A stretch of DNA of 56,088 nt from Oscillospiraceae bacterium (GTDB taxonomy: Bacteria; Bacillota; Clostridia; Oscillospirales; Acutalibacteraceae): assembly GCA_015065795.1 (NCBI GenBank), contig SVPO01000003.1, positions 1 through 56,088 of the forward strand, given 5' to 3'. Positions 35,305-43,441 of the stretch are shown here, piece after piece (within the stretch, counting starts at the first letter, position 1; each line of letters opens with the position of its first letter). A program made the position numbers and the translations under genes. The notes under the pieces are model-generated. The model searched no databases. It saw only the letters and a program-made list of their open reading frames with translations, and was not told the DNA's origin.

Positions 35305-36153
35305 TCAGACGATAACCTTGTCCAGAACGAAGGAGCACAGCCAGCACAGGACGGCATTGCCTGCCAGCGCGCCGGCAAAATACCAGAAGGGGCTGGACTT
35401 GAAGGCAGCCAGCTTCTGGATGGCGTAGTAGAGCAGGATGCCGCTGAGCACCGCGCCCACGGGGATGAGGCACATGGCAAGGTCGGTGCTGAATAAGGAA
35501 GCGGCAAGCGCCACCAGGGAGACCAGTGCCACTGGAAGCAGCGCAAAGGCATTGACGTTCATGAGCTGGACGTAGGAAAGCTTTTTGTCGCTGCGGTTGA
35601 GGGGCAGCCACAGCAGCGCGCTGGATACAAAGAACGCCGCCGCCGTGGTGATGATGACCTTGATGAAGGTCTTGAAGAAATAGACCTCCTGACTCATGCC
35701 GCCGGTGGTGATAAGTCCTGCCAGCAGCTCCTTGCCCAGATCCTCCGGAGATGCGGAGCTGACATTGATGACGGTCACCACAAGGGAGAGGAACAGCACG
35801 AACGCACCGGCGCAGATGGGCCAGATGGTGCTCTTTGTTTCTCTGCCGGCATTTTCGATGCCGTTGAAGGGCGATGAGGAGAAGAACGCCTTCACGCACT
35901 CCATGAGCTTCTTGCCGTAGGGCTCGGGCTTGTTCAGGGTCTTGGACTGATCCTGAGCGCGGTTGCCGCACTGGGGGCACACGCCGAATTCGTTGAACCG
36001 GCTGCCGCAGTACATACAGAAATCCGTGGTCGCTATCGGAGCGGCGGGCGCGGAAGGCGCACGGTTGATGACGGACAGCTCACCGCCGCAGTCGGGGCAG
36101 AACATGATTTTGGCGTTGTTTACGGTCTTTCCGCAGCGCATACATTTTTTCAT
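35305..36153 (-). CDS. Double zinc-ribbon membrane protein
   Basis: 282 residues. Two zinc ribbons (CMRCGKTVNNAKIMFCPDCGG, 4-24, shortened here; CMYCGSRFNEFGVCPQCG, 46-63) are followed by a linker and five membrane helices that start near residue 110 (STIWPICAGAFVLFLSLVVTV). The membrane part resembles Yip1-like domains. Operon with the 33968 membrane protein. Cytoplasmic zinc ribbons on membrane proteins recur six times in this window. Confidence 0.75.
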   Translation of the reverse strand: MKKCMRCGKTVNNAKIMFCPDCGGELSVINRAPSAPAAPIATTDFCMYCGSRFNEFGVCPQCGNRAQDQSKTLNKPEPYGKKLMECVKAFFSSSPFNGIENAGRETKSTIWPICAGAFVLFLSLVVTVINVSSASPEDLGKELLAGLITTGGMSQEVYFFKTFIKVIITTAAAFFVSSALLWLPLNRSDKKLSYVQLMNVNAFALLPVALVSLVALAASLFSTDLAMCLIPVGAVLSGILLYYAIQKLAAFKSSPFWYFAGALAGNAVLCWLCSFVLDKVIV

Positions 36154-36221
36154 TCGGCAAAACCTCCTGGTTTCGATAATAATTCTCTGAGTTTCTTTTT
36201 TACGGCACTTTTGCCGACTAT

Positions 36222-36251
36222 ATTATATAAATTTGTGATTGTCTGTGTCAA
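36222..36251 (-). promoter_or_regulatory. Sigma-A promoter of the 36153 gene
   Basis: TTGACA, 18-base spacer, TATAAT on the minus strand, about 70 bases upstream of the start. Confidence 0.75.
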
Positions 36252-36275
36252 GGGTTCTTCGCTTTAATGGGCAAA

Positions 36276-36316
36276 AGAAGGACCCGGAGCCGCCCGATAC
36301 GGGGCTATTCCGGGTC
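36276..36316 (-). terminator. Intrinsic terminator of the FHA-ABC gene
   Basis: GACCCGGA and TCCGGGTC arms (36281-36288 with 36309-36316) with an inner GC stem, followed on the minus strand by CTTCTTTT. Confidence 0.75.
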
Positions 36317-36331
36317 GATCTGCGTTTACGG

Positions 36332-38671
36332 TCAGGATTTTTCCTTGCCCACACCGGACAGCACTATTCTCGCAAGGACGAGGAACAGCACGGAGAAGCC
36401 GATGAGGATGCCCCATGAGGCGAGCATATGGCTCGCGGTGAACTCAAAGAAGTCCTCGGCATCGTGGGGGATCATAATGCCCTGCTGCTGCAGCTGCAGG
36501 GGCAGGCTGTTGAGGTTGGCGGTGGTTCCCAGACCCTCCATGCTCCAGCGGCATACGGCGATCCAGGAAATGATCTTGGTGGCGCCGCTCAGCTCGAAGA
36601 TCAGTCCGGAGAACAGGATCTGGGGCATGAGCAGCAGCGGAGCCACGGTCATGGCGCGGTCGGCATTGTTGAACAGCGAGGACACAAACAGACCCATCGC
36701 CGAGGATGCCACAGCGGTGATGAATATGGTTATCAGCAGCTCGATGAAGGGGTGGATCATCACGCCCTCCTCAGGCAGACCCACCAGCAGACTGAACACG
36801 CCGGTGATCATCAGGCTCTGGATCAGACAGAGCACGCCCAGCACCAGTATCTTTGACGACACATAGGCGCTCAGGGAAAGACCGGTCATGTATTCGCGCT
36901 TCATGATGGTGCGCTCCTTGCATATCTCCTGAATGGCGTTGAGCATACCCACCCAGAACGCCGAGCAGGACAGGGCAAACAGCAGGCTCTTGGACATCTC
37001 GTACTGCTTGAACTGTTCGCCGTCGGCAACAAAGGAGATGAGCACCGCCAGCAGCGGCGCCTGTATGAGCAGCAGCAGCAATCGCTGACGGTCGTTGGTC
37101 ACCAGCTTGAAATATCGTGCGCTGATGACCGCCAGCTGCCTGAGGCGGCTGTCTCTGAACCGTCCGGGGGATGCCACGGTGGGGCGGATCTCGCCCGGCT
37201 CGGCTCTGGTCTGCTCATAGCGCTGACGCCAGAAGGGCGCGTTGTCGGTTATCATGTTGTAAACGTCCACGATATCACTCACGCCGAAGAAGCGCAGCGC
37301 GTCGTCGTGGGCACCGTAGTAGCACAGATTGCCGCCCTTGCCCATGAACACGATCTTGTCGCACATCCTGAGCTGCAGGGTGCTGTGGGTGACCAGAATG
37401 ACCGTCTTGCCGCCGTCTGCCATTCTGCGCAGGGACTGCATGAGGTTGCGCTCCGTTCCGGGATCCAGACCGGATGCCGGCTCGTCAAGGAACAGCAGGT
37501 TGGGGTCGGACAGCAGCTCAACGGCGATGCTGGCACGCTTGCGCTGGCCGCCGCTGAGGGAGCGGATGAAGCTGTCTCTCTTTTCGGGCAGCTCCACCAT
37601 GTTGATGGCACGGGTGATGGCAGCCTCGCGCTCCGCCTCGGAGATATCCTTGGGCAGACGCAGCTTGGCGGTGTATTCCAGCATCTGATGCAGGGTGAGG
37701 TTGTCGTAAACGATATCCGACTGGGGAACGTAGCCGATGAGCTTTTTCAGGCCGTCAAAGTTGTCGTAGAGGTTGACGCCGTTTATGTAGACGTTGCCCT
37801 GGGTGGGCTTGAGATATCCGCACATACTGTTGAGGATGGTGGATTTGCCCGCGCCCGAGCCGCCGATGATGGCGACCAGCTCGCCCGGACGTATGTTCAG
37901 GTCGACATGGTTGCTGGTGATGAAGGACTTTCTGCCCTTGCCGCGGCGAATGACAACGTCGGCGGCGTCCACCGAAATACCGCTGCGGTAGCAGCAGTAG
38001 GATATCTGCTTCTCGGAGAAGATGAGCTTGGAGTTGGTGATGCACACCACGTCCTTTTCATGGAGCTTCACCTTACCGGAGATGCGGCGGTTGTTGACGA
38101 TGACGCCGTTGGTGCTGTTGTTGTCGATGATATAGCAGCCGCCGGGCTCGCGCACGATGACGGCGTGGTGCAGGGACACGGTGATGTGGGGCAGGACGAT
38201 GTCGCAGTCTCTGCTTCTGCCCACGGACAGCTGTGTCTTGCCCGTGAAGGGCATGGACTGCCAGCGGTTCTGGGTGTCCGCGTCGGAGAAGACGAACAGC
38301 ACACCCTCGGCGATGGTCTCCACACCGTCGTCGATGCGGATGAAGTCGCCGTCGCTCACCGCGCGCCACCTGATGGAGGTGTTGTTGCAGATGAGTCCGT
38401 TGGTGCTGGGGCTGCGCGTGTAGACGCCCTTGTCCTCGATGTGCCATTGTCCGTTTTTCCACGCAAAGCGGCCGTGCTCACGGGAGACAATGGGGGAGTT
38501 GAGAACGATATCGTTGCTCAGATCGCGTCCGAAATAGACATACTGCTTTCCGAACTCGTTCAGCCTTACCGAACGGGGAGTATCGCTGCCGTCAAAGATG
38601 GTGACGATGCAGCCGCCGATGTATCCGCCGCCTCCTGCAGCGATGTAGTCGTTTCTGCCTGACGGTTCCAT
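36332..38671 (-). CDS. ABC exporter with two N-terminal FHA domains (Rv1747-like)
   Basis: 779 residues. FHA domain 1 spans about 42-125 (GRD at 48-50, SREH at 63-66, TNG at 90-92) and FHA domain 2 about 145-220 (GRS at 151-153, STNG at 186-189); both keep the Arg, Ser and Asn that bind phosphothreonine. An ABC domain (about 235-460) has Walker A GGSGAGKS (270-277), LSGGQRKR (372-379) and Walker B LLFLDEP (392-398). Six membrane helices of ABC-2 type follow (about 530-770). The order matches Mycobacterium tuberculosis Rv1747, which is controlled by a Ser/Thr kinase (PknF) through its FHA domains. GAGGAG stands before the start. Confidence 0.93.
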   Translation of the reverse strand: MEPSGRNDYIAAGGGGYIGGCIVTIFDGSDTPRSVRLNEFGKQYVYFGRDLSNDIVLNSPIVSREHGRFAWKNGQWHIEDKGVYTRSPSTNGLICNNTSIRWRAVSDGDFIRIDDGVETIAEGVLFVFSDADTQNRWQSMPFTGKTQLSVGRSRDCDIVLPHITVSLHHAVIVREPGGCYIIDNNSTNGVIVNNRRISGKVKLHEKDVVCITNSKLIFSEKQISYCCYRSGISVDAADVVIRRGKGRKSFITSNHVDLNIRPGELVAIIGGSGAGKSTILNSMCGYLKPTQGNVYINGVNLYDNFDGLKKLIGYVPQSDIVYDNLTLHQMLEYTAKLRLPKDISEAEREAAITRAINMVELPEKRDSFIRSLSGGQRKRASIAVELLSDPNLLFLDEPASGLDPGTERNLMQSLRRMADGGKTVILVTHSTLQLRMCDKIVFMGKGGNLCYYGAHDDALRFFGVSDIVDVYNMITDNAPFWRQRYEQTRAEPGEIRPTVASPGRFRDSRLRQLAVISARYFKLVTNDRQRLLLLLIQAPLLAVLISFVADGEQFKQYEMSKSLLFALSCSAFWVGMLNAIQEICKERTIMKREYMTGLSLSAYVSSKILVLGVLCLIQSLMITGVFSLLVGLPEEGVMIHPFIELLITIFITAVASSAMGLFVSSLFNNADRAMTVAPLLLMPQILFSGLIFELSGATKIISWIAVCRWSMEGLGTTANLNSLPLQLQQQGIMIPHDAEDFFEFTASHMLASWGILIGFSVLFLVLARIVLSGVGKEKS

Positions 38672-38726
38672 TGTTTTCTACTCTCCTCATCTGACGGTGC
38701 CCGGGCACCGTTTATTTGGATCATCC

Positions 38727-39275
38727 TCAGTTATTCTGTCTGCGGTACTGTCTTACATCGATGCTCTCACCGCACATGGGACAGGTCTGGTATTCCTGCT
38801 GCAGGTCTCTGCGGTAGAAGCTCAGCAGCTCGCCGCAGGCAGAGCAGTACATATCCACGAATTCGTCGCCGGACTCCGGATCAACGCTCACGGGCTGCGG
38901 TGCCGCGTCTCTGACAGAACCTGCGGCAACGGGGTTCACAGCCCTGTGTTCCACCGGAGCGGGGCGGCTCAGCTGCGCCGCCGAAACCGGAGGGCACGCC
39001 GCCATCGGCTGTACAGGGGAAGCCGGCTGCATTGGACGCACGGGAGCAGGCACTCTGCCTGCGAGGATGTCGGTGTTTTCGATGAGCTGACCCAATCCGT
39101 ACATACCAAACGAGCCTACCCACGAGAGCAGCGAACCGGCGACCATTGCCAGCAGTCCGTACAGCGTAAACTCATAGATCATCAGGATTATTCCGGTCAG
39201 CACCGACACGGCTATCCCGACCCAGCACAGAACCTTTGCCAGCGTTTTGATTTTGCTGCCGATATTGTCGAACAT
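38727..39275 (-). CDS. Two-helix membrane protein with C-terminal zinc ribbon
   Basis: 182 residues. Two membrane helices at 13-35 and 39-63 (LCWVGIAVSVLTGIILMIYEF, shortened, then LLAMVAGSLLSWVGSFGMYG) precede a Pro/Ala-rich linker and a C-terminal zinc ribbon (YCSACGELLSFYR...CPMCGES, about 143-173). Here the ribbon is at the end, not the start. It lies 55 bases upstream of the FHA-ABC gene on the same strand and probably shares its transcript, so it may be an accessory subunit. Confidence 0.75.
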   Translation of the reverse strand: MFDNIGSKIKTLAKVLCWVGIAVSVLTGIILMIYEFTLYGLLAMVAGSLLSWVGSFGMYGLGQLIENTDILAGRVPAPVRPMQPASPVQPMAACPPVSAAQLSRPAPVEHRAVNPVAAGSVRDAAPQPVSVDPESGDEFVDMYCSACGELLSFYRRDLQQEYQTCPMCGESIDVRQYRRQNN

Positions 39276-39308
39276 TTCCCTGTCCTCCGGAACGAATTTG
39301 ATACTTTG

Positions 39309-39337
39309 ATTCTATCACAACGGCGTGCCAATGTCCA
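39309..39337 (-). promoter_or_regulatory. Promoter of the zinc-ribbon / FHA-ABC operon
   Basis: TGGACA, 17-base spacer, TAGAAT on the minus strand, 33 bases upstream of the 39275 start. Confidence 0.6.
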
Positions 39338-39388
39338 CAGCGAAAATTCACGCTGCGCCTGTATCGGGCGATATTATATCCCAAACAG

Positions 39389-39425
39389 AAACAGCGCCCG
39401 TACGCGTTTCACGTTCGGGCGCTGC
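39389..39425 (-). terminator. Hairpin terminator of the DUF4380-like gene
   Basis: AGCGCCCG (39393-39400) pairs with CGGGCGCT (39416-39423); the run after it on the minus strand is only GTTTCTGTTT. Confidence 0.6.
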
Positions 39426-39440
39426 AGGGGGATTCTGTGA

Positions 39441-40361
39441 TTACTTCAGGGCAGCCAGAGCGGCATCGATGTCGGCATCGAAGTCCCCGGAATCGCCAAC
39501 AGGCACGACCTGCCAGCTTTCCACCAGATCAACAGCCTCGCCGGGAGCCAGATCGATCTCCTTGCTCAGAGCCTCGATCTCCAGGAAGCGGTCATTGGTG
39601 TAGGACTCAAAGTTGCAGCCGTAGTCGGGATATGTATCACCAAAGGCGAAGGGGAAGGTCTTGTAGAGCATCTGTCCGCCGACGACATATCCGCACCAGC
39701 CTGCCTCGTTGTTGATGCCGTACTTGAACGCCTGAGTGGCGGCGGTATCCTGACGCAGGGTGATGTACTTCTTACCGGGGCAGAAGCGCTTGTCCAGCAT
39801 ATCGTTGTAGCACCAGTGGACAAACAGGCGGTTGGCAAGGGGAGAGCACTCACGGGTGTTCTGGGGAGCGACGCACACGCCGCCGGCTCTGCACTGGGTG
39901 ATGCCCCATGCGGCGTGACGACGGGTCTCGTCGGAGGTGTTGATGACCTTCTGGGCGATGGTCAGGGCAGGCTTGTCGGCATCCATGGTCACCGCGACCA
40001 CCAGCTGCACGCCGGAGGGCTGTGCAGGGGGAGTGAAGGTGACGGTGTCGCCGCTGACCTCGTAGGCAACGGGATCCTCATCGGGGAAGTAGGTCTCGGG
40101 CAGACGCTCGGGAGTCCACCACAGACGGTGACCGCCGAAGAAACGGTAGGCGTCCTTGCCGTAGGAAGCCTTGATGGAGGGATGATCGGTGGTCATGGGC
40201 TTATCGGCGTCGGTGAACATGAAGCTCTCGCCGCCCAGAGCCTTGAAGGAGATGATACGGGGACCGATGTCCAGAGTGACAGCAGCCTCGCAGCAGTCGT
40301 TGGAGATGTAAAGGCACTTGCCATAGGGGGCGAACTCGCCCTCACGGATTTTAACAGACAT
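39441..40361 (-). CDS. DUF4380-like protein (aldose epimerase-like fold)
   Basis: 306 residues without signal peptide. It has the features of DUF4380 proteins: TLDIGPRIISFKALGGESFMF (about 29-49), FFGGHRLWWTPERLPETYFPD (about 74-94) and a late beta region. The fold is related to galactose mutarotases, which bind a sugar in a beta-sandwich groove, but the catalytic His/Glu pair of mutarotases is not clearly conserved. AAGGAAG precedes the start. Single-gene unit; likely role in sugar metabolism by fold only. Confidence 0.75.
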   Translation of the reverse strand: MSVKIREGEFAPYGKCLYISNDCCEAAVTLDIGPRIISFKALGGESFMFTDADKPMTTDHPSIKASYGKDAYRFFGGHRLWWTPERLPETYFPDEDPVAYEVSGDTVTFTPPAQPSGVQLVVAVTMDADKPALTIAQKVINTSDETRRHAAWGITQCRAGGVCVAPQNTRECSPLANRLFVHWCYNDMLDKRFCPGKKYITLRQDTAATQAFKYGINNEAGWCGYVVGGQMLYKTFPFAFGDTYPDYGCNFESYTNDRFLEIEALSKEIDLAPGEAVDLVESWQVVPVGDSGDFDADIDAALAALK

Positions 40362-40767
40362 TTGTGGTCACTTCCTTATTTATGATGGGGATATATCTTA
40401 ATGGATCGTTGCGCGTGGTTCGTGGATGTACGTGCAGGGCTGACAGCAGGGGACAGGTGGCTGGCTCGCTCCGTCACTCCCTCCGTCACTCCCTCCGTCT
40501 CTCCCTTCGGTCGAGCCACCTCCCTCAGAGAGGGAGGCATGGTTCTGTGCCGTGGTTTGCTGCGCATTTGCTCCCTCAGTCAGCTTCGCTGACAGCTCCC
40601 TCAGAGAGGGAGCCATGTTCTCGCTGTGATTTGCTGCCTGTTTGCTTCCTCAGAGAGGGTGCCATGTTCTGTGCCGTGGTCTGTCAGAAGCGCACGATCA
40701 ACGGGAGCGGCAGCAGAAACGGTGCACTGTCAGCGTTCAGAACAGCCCGAAAGTATCCTGCTGTTGA
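40362..40767. repeat. Intergenic region with palindromic repeat units
   Basis: Three copies of a palindromic core, CTCCCTCAGAGAGGGAG or a variant, lie at about 40515-40538, 40571-40614 and 40645-40663. The middle copy is preceded by a second hairpin (CAGTCAGCTTCGCTGACAG). Between the copies, variants of ATGTTCTGTGCCGTGGT and TTTGCTGC recur as direct repeats. The first copy plus its left flank (CTCCCTCCGTC...) matches the core of the 7621-7670 element in opposite orientation. I see no gene here. Confidence 0.75.
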
Positions 40768-41124
40768 TCAGTTATCAAGAAGCTGCTCCAGAGCGTCCTC
40801 GGAGAGGTCGAAGCTGACGGCAGGAGCGTCGTCATCGTCACCGGCGTTCTCCTCGATCTCCACTTCCACCTTGCCCGAGCCGTCCAGATCGGCAAAGAAG
40901 TCGTCGTCAAAGAGGAAATCGTCGTCATCGTCACGGTAGTCGGCAATGGCGTAATCGTCATCGTCTGCCTTCTTTTTGCGCAGACCGTGGTTGATAAAGC
41001 TTCTCAGACCAGCATTGGGCTGCTCGCGTCTGTACTCGTCCCAGCGGCGGAACAGCTCGTACACAGCCAGACACACGCCTGCCATGACAGCCATGGCTGC
41101 CAGCACCTTGAGTATATTCTTCAT
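40768..41124 (-). CDS. Small membrane-anchored highly acidic protein
   Basis: 118 residues. One N-terminal helix (about 4-24), then a basic stretch (FRRWDEYRREQPNAGLRSF, HGLRKKK) followed by strongly acidic runs (DDDDYAIADYRDDDDDF and similar, about 54-75) to the end. No family recognised. The acidic tail may bind metal or basic proteins. It precedes no obvious operon partner; the rsmI gene upstream on the same strand ends 124 bases away. Confidence 0.65.
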   Translation of the reverse strand: MKNILKVLAAMAVMAGVCLAVYELFRRWDEYRREQPNAGLRSFINHGLRKKKADDDDYAIADYRDDDDDFLFDDDFFADLDGSGKVEVEIEENAGDDDDAPAVSFDLSEDALEQLLDN

Positions 41125-41248
41125 ATCGTTGCTCCTTTCTGCGCCTGTGCGGACGATCCTCCGCGGCGCACGAAAAACTTTGCCTTGGGATAAGCCGCTC
41201 CGAACATAGGTCGGAGGGCTATGTATTTCTATGCCGCGCCTGCAGGCA

Positions 41249-42055
41249 TCAGCTGCCGGACAGCAGGCGGTAGATATCGCTCTTTTTGCAGCCCGACTGC
41301 TTCGCGGCGGTCTTGGCGGCTTCGCTTGCGGACATTCCCTCCGCCGTCAGGCGACGGGCTTCCTCCACCGCTTCCTCAAGGGTCATGCTCTCCCTGGGGG
41401 CAGGGGCGGCGCCCTCCACCACCAGCACGATCTCCCCTCGGGGCGGCTCGCTCTCGTACCGCTCTGCGGCGGCGGCGAGGGTGGTGCGGATGACCTCCTC
41501 GTGCAGCTTGGTCAGCTCGCGGACGATGGCGCAGCGGCGGTCGCCGAAATGCGCCAGCATATCCTTCAGCGTGGCGGTCAGCTTGTGGGGGGCTTCGTAA
41601 AAGACCATGGTGCGGCGCTCGGCGGTCAGCTCCTCCAGATGCTCCCGGCGGCTCTGCTTTGCCACGCTGAGGAAACCCTCGAAGCAGAAGCGTCCGCTGG
41701 GCAGTCCCGAGAGAGCCACAGCCGTGGCAACGGCGGTGGGACCGGGCACGCACAACACCTGTATGCCCCTCTGCGCACACAGCGCCACCAGCTCCTCGCC
41801 GGGGTCACTGATGGCAGGCATACCGGCATCGGTCACAAGGCAGCAGGTCTCGCCGCCCTCGATGCGCCGGCATATCTGCTCGCCGCGCTGGGCACGGTTG
41901 TGCTGATAGTAGCTTATCAGCGGCTTTTTTATTTCGAAATGGTTAAGCAGCCTGAGGGTCACACGGGTGTCCTCCGCCGCGATGAAATCACATTGACTGA
42001 GTGTCTCCACCGCACGGGGAGACAGGTCGGAAAGATTGCCTATGGGCGTGCCCAC
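41249..42055 (-). CDS. rsmI: 16S rRNA (cytidine-1402 2'-O)-methyltransferase
   Basis: 268 residues from a GTG at 42055. It shows the tetrapyrrole-methylase-type SAM fold: GTPIGNLSDLSPRAVETL at the start, AAEDTRVTLRLLNHF, LVTDAGMPAISDPGEELV (about 74-91) and VPGPTAVATAVALSGLPSG. RsmI methylates C1402 of 16S rRNA with RsmH. The GTG start begins at the Val of the VGTPIGNL strand, which in this family is normally preceded by several residues. Upstream in frame the bases encode AGSLIL with no ATG, GTG or TTG before a stop at 42134-42136, while a GGGAGGGG site stands before ATT 42079 / ATA 42076. The true start may be non-canonical. Confidence 0.9.
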   Translation of the reverse strand: MGTPIGNLSDLSPRAVETLSQCDFIAAEDTRVTLRLLNHFEIKKPLISYYQHNRAQRGEQICRRIEGGETCCLVTDAGMPAISDPGEELVALCAQRGIQVLCVPGPTAVATAVALSGLPSGRFCFEGFLSVAKQSRREHLEELTAERRTMVFYEAPHKLTATLKDMLAHFGDRRCAIVRELTKLHEEVIRTTLAAAAERYESEPPRGEIVLVVEGAAPAPRESMTLEEAVEEARRLTAEGMSASEAAKTAAKQSGCKKSDIYRLLSGS

Positions 42056-42152
42056 AAGTATGAGTGAACCGGCTATAATATTCCCCTCCCGGTCAGCGGT
42101 ATTGCGGTGATGAAATATCCGTCCCGCGCGCTGTCAGGCGGCAGGACGCTGT

Positions 42153-42908
42153 TTATTTGTCGGACCTTCTGCCCTCGCGGTAGCAGCCGTAGATGGCTTC
42201 TACCTCGGCGGAGCTTTCGCCCTTTTCGTCCAGCATCAGCAGCGGCGGCAGGATGTCGAGGGTGGGCTTGCCGCCCCGTCTGCCCTCCACCAGCGCCAGC
42301 CACGGAGCCTTCTCCGGGCGCTGCTGGCACAGCCGCAGCTTCTTGGGCTCGATGCCGCTTGCCCTCATGGCGCAGAAAAGGTCACACAGACGCTCGGGCC
42401 GGCAGCACATACACAGCCGTCCGCCCCAGCGCAGCAGATAGCGCGCCGCGGCGCATACATCCTCAAGGGTGCAGTCAGCGTCAGCACGCGCCCTCGCCCG
42501 TTCGGGGTCGGGGGAGACGTATCCGGAATTCTCCACGAAATAGGGGGGATTGCAGCACACCAGATCAAAATGCTCGCGCTCCACGTCGCTGCCTTCCAGC
42601 TGCCGCATATCCATGTTGAGCACCTCAAAGCGAACGCCGTCGCCGTTGGTGTCGATGGTGCGCTGCGCCAGCTCGCACGCCTCGGCGCTTATCTCTATGC
42701 CCAGCGCGGTGCGCACGGTCTTTGCGCCCAGCCACAGGGTGGGGATGATACCGCAGCCTGTGCCCAGGTCCACGGCGTTCTCCCGTGGAGAGGGGGAGGC
42801 AAAGGACGCCAGCAGGAACGCGTCGGTGCCGAAGCCGTGGGAACGGCTGACCAGGATCCTGCGTCCGCTGCCCAGCGGCTCGATGCGGACCTGTCCGTCT
42901 GTCACCAT
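42153..42908 (-). CDS. TrmN6-like tRNA1(Val) adenine-N6 methyltransferase
   Basis: 251 residues from the ATG at 42908, which follows GGAGGTG; the longer frame upstream lacks support. The SAM-binding motif I is DLGTGCGIIP (about 46-55), motif II ends GIEISAEACELAQRT, and the catalytic NPPY tetrad is in CCNPPYF (about 111-117). These mark N6-adenine methyltransferases of the TrmN6/YfiC type, which modify A37 of tRNA1-Val. In Firmicutes it is commonly placed directly before rsmI, as here, which supports a shared operon. Confidence 0.88.
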   Translation of the reverse strand: MVTDGQVRIEPLGSGRRILVSRSHGFGTDAFLLASFASPSPRENAVDLGTGCGIIPTLWLGAKTVRTALGIEISAEACELAQRTIDTNGDGVRFEVLNMDMRQLEGSDVEREHFDLVCCNPPYFVENSGYVSPDPERARARADADCTLEDVCAAARYLLRWGGRLCMCCRPERLCDLFCAMRASGIEPKKLRLCQQRPEKAPWLALVEGRRGGKPTLDILPPLLMLDEKGESSAEVEAIYGCYREGRRSDK

Positions 42909-43069
42909 GGGTTCACCTCCCGTATTCCGCCATACGGGCGGCAGCCGTCGCGTCACGCGCGCGTTGTTTCCCTCGGCGCAGAACCACAGCCGCACGTGGG
43001 GATATACATATATATTTTACCGCTTTTCGGCTGAGAATTCAAGATGCAAATAGCGGCGGCGCATATATA

Positions 43070-43107
43070 CAAAAATCGCGAGCCGCCCGAAAGCGACCCG
43101 CGATCTG
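43070..43107 (-). terminator. Intrinsic terminator of the ferredoxin gene
   Basis: ATCGCG-type arms pair across a short TTTC loop and are followed on the minus strand by TTTTTG, 15-50 bases past the stop. Confidence 0.75.
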
Positions 43108-43121
43108 TGTGTTGGCTTTAA

Positions 43122-43289
43122 TTACTCAGCCTTGGGAGCCTCGACGGGGCAGACGCTGGCGCAGTTGCCGCAGTCGATGCAAGCATCAGCATTGATGCTG
43201 TAGGTGTCACCGGCGACGATAGCGTCAACGGGGCACTGATCGGCGCAAGCGCCGCAAGCGATGCAGTCAGCAGAAATTTTGTATGCCAT
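43122..43289 (-). CDS. 2[4Fe-4S] ferredoxin
   Basis: 55 residues, read directly from the sequence. Two cluster motifs are complete: CIACGACADQCPVDAI (Cys9-12-15-19) and CIDCGNCASVCPVEAP (Cys37-40-43-47), the clostridial ferredoxin pattern. It carries electrons between pyruvate:ferredoxin oxidoreductase, present at the window's end, and hydrogenases or other reductases. GGAGGTG stands eight bases before the ATG, and the gene is single, with its own terminator. Confidence 0.95.
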   Translation of the reverse strand: MAYKISADCIACGACADQCPVDAIVAGDTYSINADACIDCGNCASVCPVEAPKAE

Positions 43290-43395
43290 AATACAAGCAC
43301 CTCCATTTAGTTTGTGCCCTTATTCTACAGCGTTTTTCCGCAAAATGCAAGATGTAATTGATAACAGTGCAAAATTATGCATTATCTCCATGAAA

Positions 43396-43422
43396 AAACG
43401 CCGCCTGCGTAAACAGGCGGCG
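43396..43422 (-). terminator. Intrinsic terminator of the G5/3D protein gene
   Basis: On the minus strand ACGCCGCCTG pairs perfectly with CAGGCGGCGT around a six-base loop, then TTTTTTC. Confidence 0.85.
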
Positions 43423-43441
43423 TCGCGGTAGCTTGCTGTTA

